From assembly GCA_025769875.1 (NCBI GenBank), contig JAGFNK010000223.1, positions 16,034 through 80,033 on the forward strand: a DNA stretch of 64,000 nucleotides, in the 5' to 3' direction. The notes below the pieces were generated by a model. That model was not told the origin of the DNA. It searched no databases and was given only the letters and a program-made list of their open reading frames with translations. Position numbers and translations under genes: made by a program. Position 1 is the first letter of the stretch. The number at the start of each line of letters is the position of its first letter. Below are positions 1 through 11,157 of this stretch, piece after piece. The DNA is from Russula earlei. Lineage: Eukaryota; Basidiomycota; Agaricomycetes; Russulales; Russulaceae.

Positions 1-269
1 CGACAGTAAATGTAGGTAAATGGTACGCTGACGAAAAGGGCGACAAGCCTCGTGTTATGCGGGTTATGCGGGTTTGTGCTTGACATTTTTCATGATGACT
101 GCAGTTGGATAAAGATAAATAACACAGCCCACTTGTCGATGACGTTCTGTCACTTTGTTTGACTTTGACGACATATGAGAGAGCCTTCGACGGAACGATA
201 ATGAAGAAACTCATAAATGTTGTCCGAACGGGGCTAATCGAACTAGACGACCAGATGGGTGCGGTGATA
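1..269. other. Left margin, no gene recognised
   Basis: No convincing coding segment is visible. The stretch lies 3' of the minus-strand membrane protein gene and probably holds its 3' UTR or terminator. Confidence 0.4.
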
Positions 270-2235
270 TCAAAGGCGTAACATCTTATCAGTGGGCTTG
301 TGGGAAGGAAGAGACCTAGTTTGTCGGGTTGCTCGAGTGACACTACAGGTATGTTGACCGTCCGCGATGTCGTGTGGGTGAGTGGAGGAATGTCGGCGAG
401 GAGCGACTCTCGTCGGCGCCAGAGATGGCAGATATGGGGGTGGCAGGCCTTGCACGTGGTGCCAATTCCAGGTTGAAGGGAACGGTACAGAGGAATCGCC
501 TATACGAAGAATCGAAAGCCGTGGTGCGGTGGCGAGGACACGAGGGAAGGGCATGGAGAAATCTTTGCCGTCGGCTGCATCATCCCTGATGAGCTTCGTA
601 CCGATTCCCCGCTTGTACCCGTCGGCAAATGTGAGGGCACTGCCTATTGAAGGTGAATGATGTAGGATGGAACGAGTCTTCGAAGGCGCATCGAAAATAT
701 CATAGGGAATTGGAATGGGGTGGCGAAGGAGAGAATTTAGTACTAAGATAGGAGAAGATATCGCCACGCTAATCGCCAGAAAAATAGACGCGAATTCGTT
801 GCTTTGAAAGTGAGTGCTGTCGCGGCAGATGATGTGGGGTAAAGACAATACCTTGGGAGACTTAGCAAGATATCAGCACATTAAAAAGGGAACATACCAA
901 AGGAATCCATATTCCGGCCAAACAGGCTACAATGCGCAATATGGATATGTCAATCTGCGATGAATGTGCGAGGGCACCGGTGGATGACGTTCTCCTCTCA
1001 GCCTGCGGTGCGGATGGCGCATATGAATTGTTAGCCAACACTCTCACACTTTCAACAACAGCGGTGACCGGGCTGGCGTTGCAGGGACTCGGACCTTGCG
1101 TCGGGGTCAAAGCGATGGCTGACTCCACGCCAGTTGGGACACTGTCGGGTGGGCTTGAGCGCCGGGTAGCAAATGACCACGCCGAAATAGTGGGATGGGT
1201 GCCAAGGGATGATGTAATCCAAGAGTTCTTCTGCGAGCCCAGAGTTAGTGCCGCCGCTCGAAAGGACTGAGTCTGGTGGCGGAATAGCCCAAAGTCTTTC
1301 GCGTATACATCACCACGGGATGGCGAGGGTGTTTGACGCGATGCTGACGACTGCGTTCCCTGGAGAATGCACAAGGGAAGCCGCGGAGGTGAGGCTTGGT
1401 CTGGTATGCTTCGATTAGAGCGCGTGGAAGTCGAGAAGGAAGAACACAAGGATCTAGTCTCGCGACGAGAGCTTGTTGGGGATGTGATCCACGAACAGCC
1501 CTCTCCAATGACGTCGATGTCCTCGGCGGAGAGGGTAATTTGAGGCGTTTCGACGGTCTTATGCGGACACTTAGAGACCTGGAAAAGAGCAAGGTTGCGC
1601 CTTATAATGATCAGACTGCGGACTAGAGAACCAAACATGATGGTGTTCAGCATTGCAACCGTGGAGGAATACGCGATGTAACCAATCAGGAAGCTTCTGG
1701 ATGTGATATCAACAAACAAGCCTGCTGCAATTGTAGACACGCCGGCCAAGAAGACGAGGGGCACCCAGAGATACCATTGGGCGAAGCCAAAGGAAACCGA
1801 CTTTCGCAGTCGCACATGGATAACAATAAGGGCCGAGATGATGAGAAAGCACGTTTGGCGCAAGGTAAGTGCTAGCCAGAGTCGAGCAGCGGAGCGGACG
1901 TTGGAAGCAACACCAACACTTGACGAGGAATCGAACCATTGATCGAAAGTTTCCCAGACAAACACGACCGCGGCAGATAGGTCGCAGAGTGCCAGCCAAA
2001 TATAACCCTTGTCAGCTGGGGGAAGCGAATAAGAAATTGGATAGCTAAATGCCAACTTTACGAGCATGATAAACATTGGAGCCTGAGTAATTCAGAAAAA
2101 TAACAAGCGCACCGGATAGACTCGTCTTCCCAGGTAGCGGTGAGGTAGAATGGGGATGATGATACGAAGAATGACAAATGCAGAGCAGACGAAGGAGACG
2201 AGAGACAGTGTGATGGTGAGCATAAGTGGAATCAT
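270..2235 (-). CDS. Seven-helix integral membrane protein, uncharacterised
   Basis: I read a multi-exon minus-strand gene starting at the ATG at 2235-2233 (MIPLMLTITLSL). A short intron near 2085-2120 leads into the main exon (862-2084). A second intron, about 49 nt with GTATGT...CCAAG borders, spans about 845-893, and the last exon runs to 270. Seven hydrophobic segments are visible: near the start, GYIWLALCDLSAAVVFVW, LWLALTLRQTCFLIIS, WYLWVPLVFLAGVSTIAAG, FLIGYIAYSSTVAMLNTIMF, ILRIVACLAGIWIPL, and FLAISVAISSPILVLNSLL. A Ser/Thr-rich loop of about 200 residues separates helices 5 and 6. The layout resembles a 7TM receptor with a long cytoplasmic loop. Similar proteins without known function occur widely in Agaricomycetes, so the family assignment is from general knowledge and a receptor role is only inferred. 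The exact first intron borders are unsure. Confidence 0.55.
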
Positions 2236-2975
2236 CTTGGAGCGTCACTTGTTATAGGTACGTTGAGGCGTGAAGACATAAACCTTTCGTGAAGATGTTA
2301 TTATTGAGGGAGAGAGACTGTTCTGTTCGTTCGAGACAGCCCAAAGTCCTAATCTTTAACGTGCACTTTAGCGCTGAAATATGGCGAGGCGGAACGGCGG
2401 CTGAAATCCGTAAATGAGAAAAAACCACCAACACGGGCAGCCTTAATGACGCGCTACGTGCCAAGGTTACCGTGACCGCGCGTCCAAAAGGCGGAACTAG
2501 CATTTAGTTATCCCCGCTCATGCTCCTTTTCCAGCGAAGGGTGACGCGACCAAACGAGAGCTTAACATCTGACTTGAGCTGTAGATTGACTTGGTTGATC
2601 TGCATGTGCATACGTGCTGATGTACGTACCGTGAGATGCTGGTCTGGGATATGCATTGGAAATAGCGACTTACGAGTTGGCGCTCTAGATCTGCATATTA
2701 TCGCCGTGTCGATGGGTCCCCGTTCCCCGTTAATTGCGGGTAACGGAAGACATGCTGATGGGGTCTTCGGGATTCGCCAATGGGTGCTGTTATGGTGTGG
2801 GATATGCCTTGATCTTGTTAAATGAGTGGGGTGTGTACAAGTCTTCATTATTGAAACTGCACGAATGATCATAGGTATCAGTTCAACATGTGTCACAGCG
2901 GGAGATCGACGGCCTTTTGTTCATACGACATGTCGATTGACTTTACACGGGATATACAATTTGATACCCGAACGG
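2236..2975. other. Intergenic, no gene recognised
   Basis: Open frames here are short and show no recognisable motif on either strand. It should contain the promoter of the membrane protein gene on the left and the 3' UTR of RRN3 on the right, since both genes run on the minus strand. Confidence 0.4.
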
Positions 2976-5570
2976 TCATGCAGTAGCGAAATTAATTCCG
3001 GTCGTAGTAGCGTATACGGGTGCACGCACGGGGCTGATGCTCATTCCGCCAAGGGATGCCCCAAGTCCATCTGCGTCCAAGTCGACATCACCGACCGTGT
3101 CACATCGTAAGAACCCGACCTGAATTCCTTCTTTGCCTCTCAGCTCGTCGTCGTCGTCATCGTCGTCGTCGTCGTCATCACCCTCGATCGCGACGCTCGC
3201 CCATTCACGGTAGATCGGCTCAATGTACGTACTCGAACGTGGAAGCTTATACGGGTCGAAAGGGAAGAAGGATGTGAGTTCTCTAAGAGTACTGATGCTG
3301 TTGTTCCCAGGGAGCATGGCGCGCTGCCACTCGCTGCAGGCGGGTGGTGGTGGTGCGGAGAGTAGGGGGAAGACATACATGAAACCTGTGACATGCGCGA
3401 CGCGCGCGAACTGGCGTGCCACATTCTCTGAGCAAAACTAGTCGGGTCAGAGCAGATTAACCAAGTGACACGTGCGTAGAGGAAGGGGAAAGCACCTTAA
3501 GCGGTTGGAGCGGGCACATGACGACGCGCTTCACAATACTGAGCTCCGCCATCCACATCCTCTTCCGCGGCCCCGCCAAGGTATCTTGCTCGCGGTCACC
3601 TTCCGCATCAGCATTGTCATCAGCCTCTACCAGATCTCTCCACCGAAAACAGAATATCAGAAAGACGGCCTGTGCGACTGCATAGAACACGCCTGGCGGC
3701 GCGGCATCGTCGTCGCTGGCCTCGTATGCGTCAACATCATGCTCAAGAAAGCGGCACAGCACACGGACAGCGCCCCGCGCCTCGTTGGGACCGATGTACG
3801 TTGCGCGCGAGACAAACGATGCGACGTAGCTTGCGGCAGCAGCACGGGCGATTTCCGGTTCAGTGGGTTCAAGCAAGGCGTGAGCGATGAGTTCTCCGAG
3901 AAAAAGGTCTGCAAAGGCAGCATCGCGCGATGCAAACCAGAAGAGGAGAAATTGTGTGTAGCGTGACTTGAAGGTGCGGAGAATGGTGCGGGTGAAGATG
4001 GCGAGGAGTGTATGAAATTGAGCTAGCTGAAGCACATGAACCTCCATCCTCTCAACGGGCAGTGGTGTACTTGGGCGTGAGGGGGTAAAGGGGGTGGATG
4101 TAGGGGATAAAGGGGGGCTAGATATTGCGGGACTTGAGGGCCCAGATGACGAGGTGGACGTAGATGTGAAGGAAGGTTGTTGGCTGAAATGATCGAAAAG
4201 GAGCTTGAGGATGGCATCAAGTTTATTTACCATCTCTGTTATGCGACCAAGGTCGATGGACTCGTCTTTCTGTGCCTCGTCGTCATCTTCTTCGCCAGCG
4301 GCCTCAGAGGACAAATCAGAAAAACCATCGATCCCGTCCTCGGATCCTTCCTCATCTTCCGCAGTATCGCTTAGTTGCTCCTGCCCGACTACGATATCAA
4401 ATGGATCAAGATCAAATAACTCTGCCTGTTCCTGTGTGGCACCCGACGCTTCGAGCTCCTCGAGCTCAACTTGTATCTCTACCTGGATTGTGCATGGTTC
4501 ATGAGTGTACGTGTCATCGAGGCAGCCGGCGCTGTAACATGTACTCACATCCATCTGAATCGTGCGATCAATGATCGTCGAGAGTAGATTATCTGCTATC
4601 TCTGGACAGTAATCGGTGACCCGAAGTATATTTCGGATGTAGGTGACTTGTGACAGTTGGGACTGCCGTTTGTGAGGAAAGTTTTGCACCAGGAGCGGCT
4701 GGAGGGTGGAGGGAAGGGTCGGAATGATGACCAAGAGATGTCGCAATAGGTGATGTATGCGAGCGTAGACTGTGCGGCGGGTAAGAGGCGACGAGGAGCA
4801 CTCGGGGAGACAGGCTTCGAGGGCCTGCAGACCCGATTCTGTGATTTGGGAGCAGGATAAAAGTCAGAGGATTAAAATCGGTTCTTTTTCTGAGAGGACA
4901 GACGGTATGTGAAGCCTTGCGCTATGCGACCAAGCACGATGGAAAGGTACTCTGGTCTCGCGCTGACAAGGATCTCAATAAATGAGGTATAAGTCTTCAC
5001 AACGGTGGATTCCATGGTCATCCACGGCAACCTCATTATGGCCTCTATGAGCGCCATGTGAGTACGGTCAAGGCACGAGACGACATGCATGAGGGCTTGA
5101 AGCCATTGGCGAAGTTGCGGGATTGGCGAGGGGGTATCGAAAGCCGTTTTCTTGATATTGAACTGGTCGACGAGCGTGTCGTATGGTTCGTTATTGCCCT
5201 GCGTATGCGCTCAGGCCTAAATCAAACGACGGGAGGGGCTGTCGCGCACGAGGGTTTTTTGTTCTAGGGCATTGTTCACAAAGGCGAGATACATGTCCTT
5301 CTGAAGGCGTTCGCCTTGCTTGATTCTGGAATTTGTAGCGATGGGGCGGGGGAGATCATCAAGCACGGTTGGCGAAGAGAGAGAGGATGAGGATTTTCTG
5401 CATCTACCACGAGACTGGCTAGCGAGGAGAGATTGCTTGGCATAGCCATTTAACGAGGGAGGTTTTGGGTGAGGTAGCAAGTCCATATGCATCTGTCTTT
5501 GATTGGGAAAAGAAGGGCCTGCCTTTGGGGGACGTTGATTGAACTGAGACAGCGTCGAGTGTGGGTCCAT
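2976..5570 (-). CDS. RRN3: RNA polymerase I-specific transcription initiation factor RRN3
   Basis: RRN3 bridges RNA polymerase I to the core factor at rDNA promoters in the nucleolus. The start chosen is the ATG at 5570-5568 (MDPHSTLSQF). The exons read in order: a Ser-rich N-terminus followed by QKDMYLAFVNNALEQK; the helical repeat segment with QLRQWLQALMHVVSCLD and STVVKTYTSFIEILVSARPEY; a very acidic insert (DTAEDEEGSEDGIDGFSDLS); and FKSRYTQFLLFWFASRD. The signature FFPFDPYKLPRSSTYIEPIY and YREW follow near 3300-3200. At least three short introns are needed, for example one starting GTGCGCGACAGC near 5250 and one around 3430-3456. Near the C-terminus an uninterrupted run of 11 Asp is encoded by a GTC/GAC microsatellite. 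It is divergent from NDUFB9 across a 75-bp gap. The length and signature fit the family. Confidence 0.9.
3144..3182. repeat. GTC/ATC trinucleotide microsatellite inside RRN3
   Basis: A near-perfect run of GTC triplets with two ATC interruptions on the plus strand. On the coding strand it gives eleven consecutive Asp codons near the RRN3 C-terminus. Confidence 0.9.
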
Positions 5571-5645
5571 TGAAAGTGGTTGCGTTGAGTTGAGGGGAGC
5601 GGGTTTGCTTGCCTCATCAAGCAACCTTTCTTTGCAACACTGAGC
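5571..5645. promoter_or_regulatory. Short divergent promoter between RRN3 and NDUFB9
   Basis: Only 75 bp separate the two start codons of oppositely oriented genes. Both promoters, or at least both 5' UTRs, must be packed here or extend into the neighbouring genes. No TATA box is obvious. Confidence 0.55.
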
Positions 5646-6224
5646 ATGTCCGTCTCGCCTTTCACAGTTGCTCACAGACGCCACGTCAAATCTCTCTACA
5701 AGCGTATACTCGAAAATGAGCGTAACTGGGTAGTTCGCTACGATCTCTGGCGTGCTCGCGCCTGCGCAGTCCGCGCCGAGTTTGAGCGCAACCGGTACGT
5801 TGACTTGTCCACTCTCGACCGCAAATTAATCTCCCTTCCTTTATGCGAACGAAGAAATGTTCATGATCCACGTGCGCTTGCTGCGATATTAGACAAGGCG
5901 GAGGAGAAACTGGCCCGTGAACGTCACCCCGATCCCTATATTCGTGCGTCTTCGATCGAGTCCTTATCCGCTCTTAACGCCTCAACTCACCTACTCATGA
6001 ACAGATCCAACATTCCCTGGTGGCTCAAAGTGGTGCGTCTGTCGTTCTCTGGAATTTATGGGGAAGCCTCCTTTTTTACGTATCCTATCTCTTCCTCTGG
6101 GCTTAGGGAACGCAATTTACCGGTACGTGCTGGCTAGTTCACCGTCTGCCGGGCATTTTTTAACTGACTATGATATTCTCAGCCCCCTCTTGGACCTATT
6201 TTCGATCATGAAGCCCACCACTGA
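5646..6224 (+). CDS. NDUFB9: NADH dehydrogenase 1 beta subcomplex subunit 9 (complex I LYR protein)
   Basis: This is an accessory subunit of mitochondrial respiratory complex I. The protein starts MSVSPFTVAHRRHVKSLYKR, with the LYR-type motif (SLYKR). It continues NWVVRYDLWRARACAVRAEF, then NVHDPRALAAILDKAEEKLA, HPDPYIHPTFPGGSKWERNL and PPPLGPIFDHEAHH, and stops at 6222-6224. I place four introns: 5795-5854; about 5946-6004; about 6032-6106 (GTGCGTCTG...CTTAG); and about 6124-6182. Splicing them keeps a single frame and restores the family C-terminus (GGSKWERNLPPP). The length of about 105-110 residues is normal for fungal versions. Confidence 0.92.
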
Positions 6225-6870
6225 GGTGTTCTTTGTGTACCTTGTGCTCTATGCCTTTCCGAACAATAACATCCAGTGTTTCCTTTCCTTATGAGTTGGC
6301 TCCCTTATTCCATCGCAGAGAGTGCAAAGACATTGTTGGATATCATCATTCGCGAATGGGCATCAGAACGGGCTACAATGCAGCCACAAAAATGACAACA
6401 GACATTTACATGTGATACGATAGAGTTGCAACAATTCAAGCCAAAAAGCAAGACATAGACGCACGGGAATGGAGGGGAGCAACTTGGGTGTGTGTAATGT
6501 TCGGTGAGGGGATGCACTGCTGTCATAGGAATCGAAACCAGAACTGATATAACGCTCGTTTCATGTCGTAAGTGTAGTAGAAAAAGGCAACGAAAGGCGG
6601 CAACGAAAGGCTAAGTAACAAAGGGAAATCGGACATGAGTCGATCCCATGCGAATAAGAGTATAAGAGTATGATAGAACAGGCGATTTATCAACTGTATG
6701 GCGGTATGTGTAGATATTGTAACTTACCAAGCCCCCCATTGAATTACACAAGGCATTCCGGGTCAAGAACACAGCTGGTTGAGCCGTGCAACAGGGATGG
6801 TGGGGGCTAAGGATATGTGAGCGTGACAGGGAGCACGGGCTCACCGCGAGTTTACCCTAGAAGCATTCCG
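6225..6870. other. Convergent intergenic region, no gene recognised
   Basis: This lies between the NDUFB9 stop and the stop of the Btz-domain gene, so it should hold two 3' UTRs. The small open frames present have no recognisable features. Confidence 0.4.
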
Positions 6871-9285
6871 CTAGTAATACACAGCCTGACCAACACGGGG
6901 ATCGGCATTGTAAGCGTCGTACTCGACAAACTGTGCCGGCGGGTACGTGTATCCTTCCGACCCACCAAATGCATAGTATGGTGGCTGAGGGTAAGCCGCA
7001 TATCCCATCACGGCTGCCGGTGCAGGGGGAGGGGCAGAAGCCACCTCCGTTGGTGGACTGGGATAAAACTCATGCGGCGCTGGCGGTGCGGCGTGCAATG
7101 GGATAAAGGCAGGCGCGGAGGCACTCGTGCGCAACGGCGAAGGTCTCGAGGTATGCAGCTGAGTGTGGGTGGAGGCGAGGCGCGAGCTTTCTGAAACAGA
7201 AGACGCGTCTGGCCTGCGGATCTCGATTCGCGAGCTTTGTCGGGGTGGGGCAAAAAGCGACGGATCAGGCGAGGCGTGAGACCGGTGCTGCACCTGCGAG
7301 TGTAGGTGTGTGTATGGCATCATGTATACCGGCGTATGGACCTGTGGTGGAGCAGCTAAATACAATGGGCGGCCAGTCGAGAGCTCGTAGGGTACGCCAT
7401 GTGCATCTAGGGCAACGCCGGGTGGTAGCGCGGGTGCCGACACAGGAGCATATGTGTATGTTGAGGTATATGAAGCTGCGGATGCGGGTATCGGCTGCGT
7501 AAACGTCGGTTGAACATGCGGGGGTGGAGAGCGCCAGAGGAGCCCGCCCTCCGGCGCGGTGGTAGAATGAGACATTGGAACAGGTGCAGTCGGCGGTACG
7601 GGTGCACTGGGTGGGCTGATGGTGGAATTAATTTGTGTAGGTGTAGATGTTGGGAGAGGGATGACTGTTGGAGGCGGTGGATCGCGTAACTTAAACGGGT
7701 CATCAGCAAGGGATTCAGAAGTTGCCACAGGTTGCTCCTCGATCACGACTTGGAGTAAGGATGGGGATGCCGATCGAGTAACCGATGCAGCAACGGTAGG
7801 GGATGATGGCGGCATTGACTCCAACGATGCGTGATCGATTACCTGTTGTGGAGATGTCGGTGCAGACGAAGGAGGTGCGGATACCGCAGCAAGCGTGGGA
7901 GCACTCCCGGTAGCTTCAGGCTTACATATACCACGCGGCAGAGACACGGTGAAAACAAGCTCAGCATCTTCTTGTCCTGCATCACGCGGCGGTGTCAGGG
8001 CACGAGATAGGGAGGGCCGCGCTAAAGTCCGTACAACAGCATCTGGGAGTGTTCCGGAGAGTTTGACGCGATATGTTGGAGCTTGGCCAGGGCGAGAACG
8101 CTGAGAAGGATCCGAATACAGAAACAGTTCGTGGTGCTTCGTCCATGGGCGCTCCGGCTTGATGAGGAACCAAGTACGGGGAGTCATTGAAGACGGCGAA
8201 TCCGTGGAACGTGCTACGCTAGGGCGCGGCGAGGATCGACCCCTTCCAAAGCTTCGCCCTCGTGGGTTAAAGGTAGCTCGCGAACCACGGCCGTTGCTAT
8301 TGGATGTTTGAGTCTGGTGTTGCCGTTGCAAGCGCAGATCTTCACGGCGCTTCAATTCCTCGAAACCGTCATGGGTCCACGGGCGATCTACTGGTGGCAC
8401 ATCCCTCGATGGGGACGGTACTTCACGCGTCGAGTGGCCATCGTCACCTAAATTGGGGTCCGCATGCTCGTGCCCACGCTCCCGTCCCCTGATACCGAAA
8501 AAACGCCCTCGGGTGCCCCCCTGCCAACGTCCACGCCACCACCCAGAGAGACTGCGGAGATCTTTGTCCAACAAACGATCATCGTGGCCCCAAAACTCGC
8601 CTACAGTCGGAACATACGAAGGGTCGTTCTCTAATCGTTCCTGATATGCTTGCCGGGCTGTTTGACCACGGCGATGAGGTGCTGGCGACGACGTAGGCAT
8701 TGATTCGGGGTGAGGGGTAGGCTTTCCGGCCGATGTTGAGGGCGCCTGTGGTTCAAATGATGGACCGAATGACGTAGAAGGTGCCAATGGCTCAGACGAA
8801 TGATGACGGAGAGCTGGGCGCTTAGACGCGGATGTTCTGCGTTGCACAGGGGCACGAGGCGTCTTTGCATGGATGACACTTGCATCGAGGTCTGCAAAGT
8901 CAATGACAGGAAGCTCGGTAGTGCCATTAGCAACGTCATCTACGGTCATTTCGGGCCAGTTCACCGACGCAGCAAGCAAAGGGGCATGATCATCGCCGCC
9001 ATTGACAGCGGGCGGGGTGGTGCTGGGGCTGAGCAAAGTGGAATGGCCGTTCTGTGGTACATCCTCAGAGGCCGGCTCTGTCTCTGAGTCTGTATCTGAA
9101 TCGACCGAAGACTGGTCATCTTCATCGGTGTCGGAATCTGATCTCGCCTCGCGCTGAATCTCATCATCGCTATGAAAACCGCTTTCTCTTCCTCTCCTCC
9201 TGGAGGTTCGAGCGGTGTGCGGGGATGGGCGGTGAACTGAAGATGAGGTTGGCTTTGAAGTTTTCAGGGCAGGGGGAGCAGGCAT
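6871..9285 (-). CDS. Btz/CASC3-like exon junction complex protein
   Basis: A single long exon encodes 804 residues. The N-terminus is acidic and Ser-rich (SDSDTDEDDQSSVDSDTDSE). Around residues 215-260 comes YVPTVGEFWGHDDRL followed by SLSGWWRGRWQG. This is the Btz (CASC3/Barentsz) pattern that binds eIF4AIII and RNA in the exon junction complex. An RGG-like stretch (RGRSFGRGRSS) and PWTHDGFEELKRRED follow. The C-terminal half is Pro/Ser/Ala-rich with low complexity. The family role is in mRNA localisation, translation and nonsense-mediated decay; that function is inferred from the motif alone. It fits its neighbour THOC3, another mRNP protein. The gene is convergent with NDUFB9. The start at 9285 gives MPAPPALKTSKPTSSS and has no competing upstream ATG in frame. 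Confidence 0.8.
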   Translation of the reverse strand: MPAPPALKTSKPTSSSVHRPSPHTARTSRRRGRESGFHSDDEIQREARSDSDTDEDDQSSVDSDTDSETEPASEDVPQNGHSTLLSPSTTPPAVNGGDDHAPLLAASVNWPEMTVDDVANGTTELPVIDFADLDASVIHAKTPRAPVQRRTSASKRPALRHHSSEPLAPSTSFGPSFEPQAPSTSAGKPTPHPESMPTSSPAPHRRGQTARQAYQERLENDPSYVPTVGEFWGHDDRLLDKDLRSLSGWWRGRWQGGTRGRFFGIRGRERGHEHADPNLGDDGHSTREVPSPSRDVPPVDRPWTHDGFEELKRREDLRLQRQHQTQTSNSNGRGSRATFNPRGRSFGRGRSSPRPSVARSTDSPSSMTPRTWFLIKPERPWTKHHELFLYSDPSQRSRPGQAPTYRVKLSGTLPDAVVRTLARPSLSRALTPPRDAGQEDAELVFTVSLPRGICKPEATGSAPTLAAVSAPPSSAPTSPQQVIDHASLESMPPSSPTVAASVTRSASPSLLQVVIEEQPVATSESLADDPFKLRDPPPPTVIPLPTSTPTQINSTISPPSAPVPPTAPVPMSHSTTAPEGGLLWRSPPPHVQPTFTQPIPASAASYTSTYTYAPVSAPALPPGVALDAHGVPYELSTGRPLYLAAPPQVHTPVYMMPYTHLHSQVQHRSHASPDPSLFAPPRQSSRIEIRRPDASSVSESSRLASTHTQLHTSRPSPLRTSASAPAFIPLHAAPPAPHEFYPSPPTEVASAPPPAPAAVMGYAAYPQPPYYAFGGSEGYTYPPAQFVEYDAYNADPRVGQAVYY

Positions 9286-9554
9286 TCTGAAGATTTGAAA
9301 ACATCAGGAGGCTGAACCAAAGGAGGAAGACAAAAGAAAAATACCAAAGTGATTCGGCTAAGAAAGGTGGCAAAAAAAAAAAACGAGGATGACAGAGGGT
9401 TACACCGTGGTCGAACGCAAGACAGGGAGACGGAGAGACCCAAGCCTGGCACACGGCAAATCCCGTCAAGATTCCAACTCAGAATGTTCACATTATACTG
9501 CCAAGCCACGTGGAGTACAGTACGCTACGCTACGGACGCATGGCCCATTTTATG
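9286..9554. other. Promoter of Btz gene / 3' region of THOC3
   Basis: Short gap between two minus-strand genes. It contains an A12-like homopolymer near 9371-9382 and no coding feature. Confidence 0.4.
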
Positions 9555-10990
9555 CTACAACCCTGGCCCGAAGAGACTGATTACAGCAACAGGTGCAGGC
9601 CCGCCTTCACGCGGTTTTGTTTGTCCGCAATACGCGATAACATAGTTTGAGGGATGCCAAGTTACCTTGGGCGAGCTAGCTAGCGCGGGTACCCTATGTA
9701 GGGGCACTCCTGTCTCAGTCGCGCACTGTACCAACAGAAACAATGTCCAACCAGAAGGATGATTCAAGAAAGGTTTAGCACGCACAATATCGATGTAGTT
9801 TCCTGCACCAGCGATCGCGAGGTATTCGCCATCGTGGGAGAAGCCTAGGTCCGAGATGGCTTGCCTGACACAAGGTGAAAGGTCAGTATGCTGCTGCTTC
9901 GATCCATAAAGGACAACAGCGCAGCACCCACTCGCAAACGGTGATCGTCCGGGCGGCAATCCACTCGCTGGTGTCGAACAAATTCACTATCGAGTCGTAT
10001 CCACCTGACGCGAGGTAACAGCCACGGGGGTCGAGTGCAGCAGCAGCGCAGCCGCCAACGTGAGCAGCGAGGTTTTCGCGCAACGCAAGGGAAGGAACAT
10101 CAACGATGCGGATGGCGTGTTCGGACATATGGGTGAGGATCACGCTGTCTCCCGTATGATTGAACATTGCGGCCGATGCGGCCAGCTGGCAACGCACGAT
10201 CGTCATCAGTGGGTCTCACGGGAAGGGAGAAGAGAGCGGAGAGTACGGGATGACGATCCATGAGAGACCATTGTGGTTGAGCGGCAGGATCATCGGGATC
10301 TTTGCCATAGGACATGAAGAAGAGCTGGTTCCCGGAAGACACATAAAGTAATGTTTCGCCGTCCGGTGCATAGTTGATCTGGACTGGGGAGACCTTGAGG
10401 GTGAACTGTTGAACGTGTCGACTTTCTGGCCACAGAATGGAGAGTTACAGACGGAGCACATAAAGTGCAAGGTACGTACGCCTTGCGTCCCAGAACGCAA
10501 TCCTTCTATCCTTCTGGCTCGACGAGCAGAACAGCTCTGGGTGAATAGGACTCCACGTAACGTAGTCGACTTCATCACCATGCGCACCGGAGAAGAGAGA
10601 TGCGGATCTCGTCTCCATCTGAATTTTTTGAATTAGCTCAATACGGATGGGGAGGGCCAGCGGTAGATGACGCACGCTCTTCTCGGGCTGAAATACCCGC
10701 ACCATCCTGTCGATCCCAACAGCGGCTAGCTTCTTCCCATCACAGTTCCAAGCGACATGTGTGATTGCCTGTGTAGAGGTGATACGGACATCACGAGGTC
10801 GAAAGGCAGAGAAGGTCGGTGTCTACGAGAGAGATCCCCCGTCATGGCGGTATTCTGGAAAGTCGGTGGACAGATCGCATACGTGAACGCCTCTAACAGC
10901 AAAAGTTGTATGTGGGGGGGGTGAGGGTGGCCGCTGGGGAGGAAGAACTTCTTCACCGTCGTTCCCTTGTTGTTGGGAAAAACTGGACAT
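9555..10990 (-). CDS. THOC3: THO complex subunit 3 (Tex1-type WD40 protein)
   Basis: THOC3/Tex1 is a beta-propeller subunit of the THO/TREX complex, coupling transcription to mRNA export in the nucleus. Starting at the ATG at 10990-10988 (MSSFSQQQGNDGEE), spliced exons give RPRDVRITSTQAITHVAWNC, DGKKLAAVGIDRMVRVFQPE, then HGDEVDYVTWSPIHPELFCS and KDRRIAFWDARR. Next come VSPVQINYAPDGETLLYVSS, AAHVGGCAAAALDPRGCYLA, QAISDLGFSHDGEYLAIAG and VTWHPSNYVIAYCG. About six short introns are needed, including GTATGCGATCTG...CTCGTAG near 10803-10862 and GTGCGTCATC...TTCAG near 10617-10672. Repeated GH/WD-like blocks match a seven-blade propeller. It is divergent from TFIIB over 167 bp. Confidence 0.9.
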
Positions 10991-11157
10991 GACGACGGTA
11001 GGAAGGCGAGGGGAGGTGATGAATGGATGAGGGCTAGGCGTCGGTATCACGTGATTGTGGGAGACTACTGCAGACGAGTCACTGGCCTCATCACCTTCAC
11101 CTCCTTGGAACCACTTCCCATCTCGCACATACCGCGCACGAGACCTCCTCTTCGACA
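10991..11157. promoter_or_regulatory. Divergent promoter between THOC3 and TFIIB
   Basis: A 167-bp gap separates two start codons of opposite orientation. It includes a CACGTGAT-like site near 11048 (TATCACGTGATTG) and is otherwise without recognised elements. Confidence 0.5.

Noticed and set aside
270..848. A separate 192-residue gene at the left end
   Set aside because: Its start (VLSLPHIICRDS, then a hydrophobic helix) continues the upstream membrane protein across a 49-nt intron, so it is treated as the last exon.
2504..2896. ORFs of about 100-130 residues on both strands between the first two genes
   Set aside because: They overlap each other antisense, have no recognisable content and no splice continuation.
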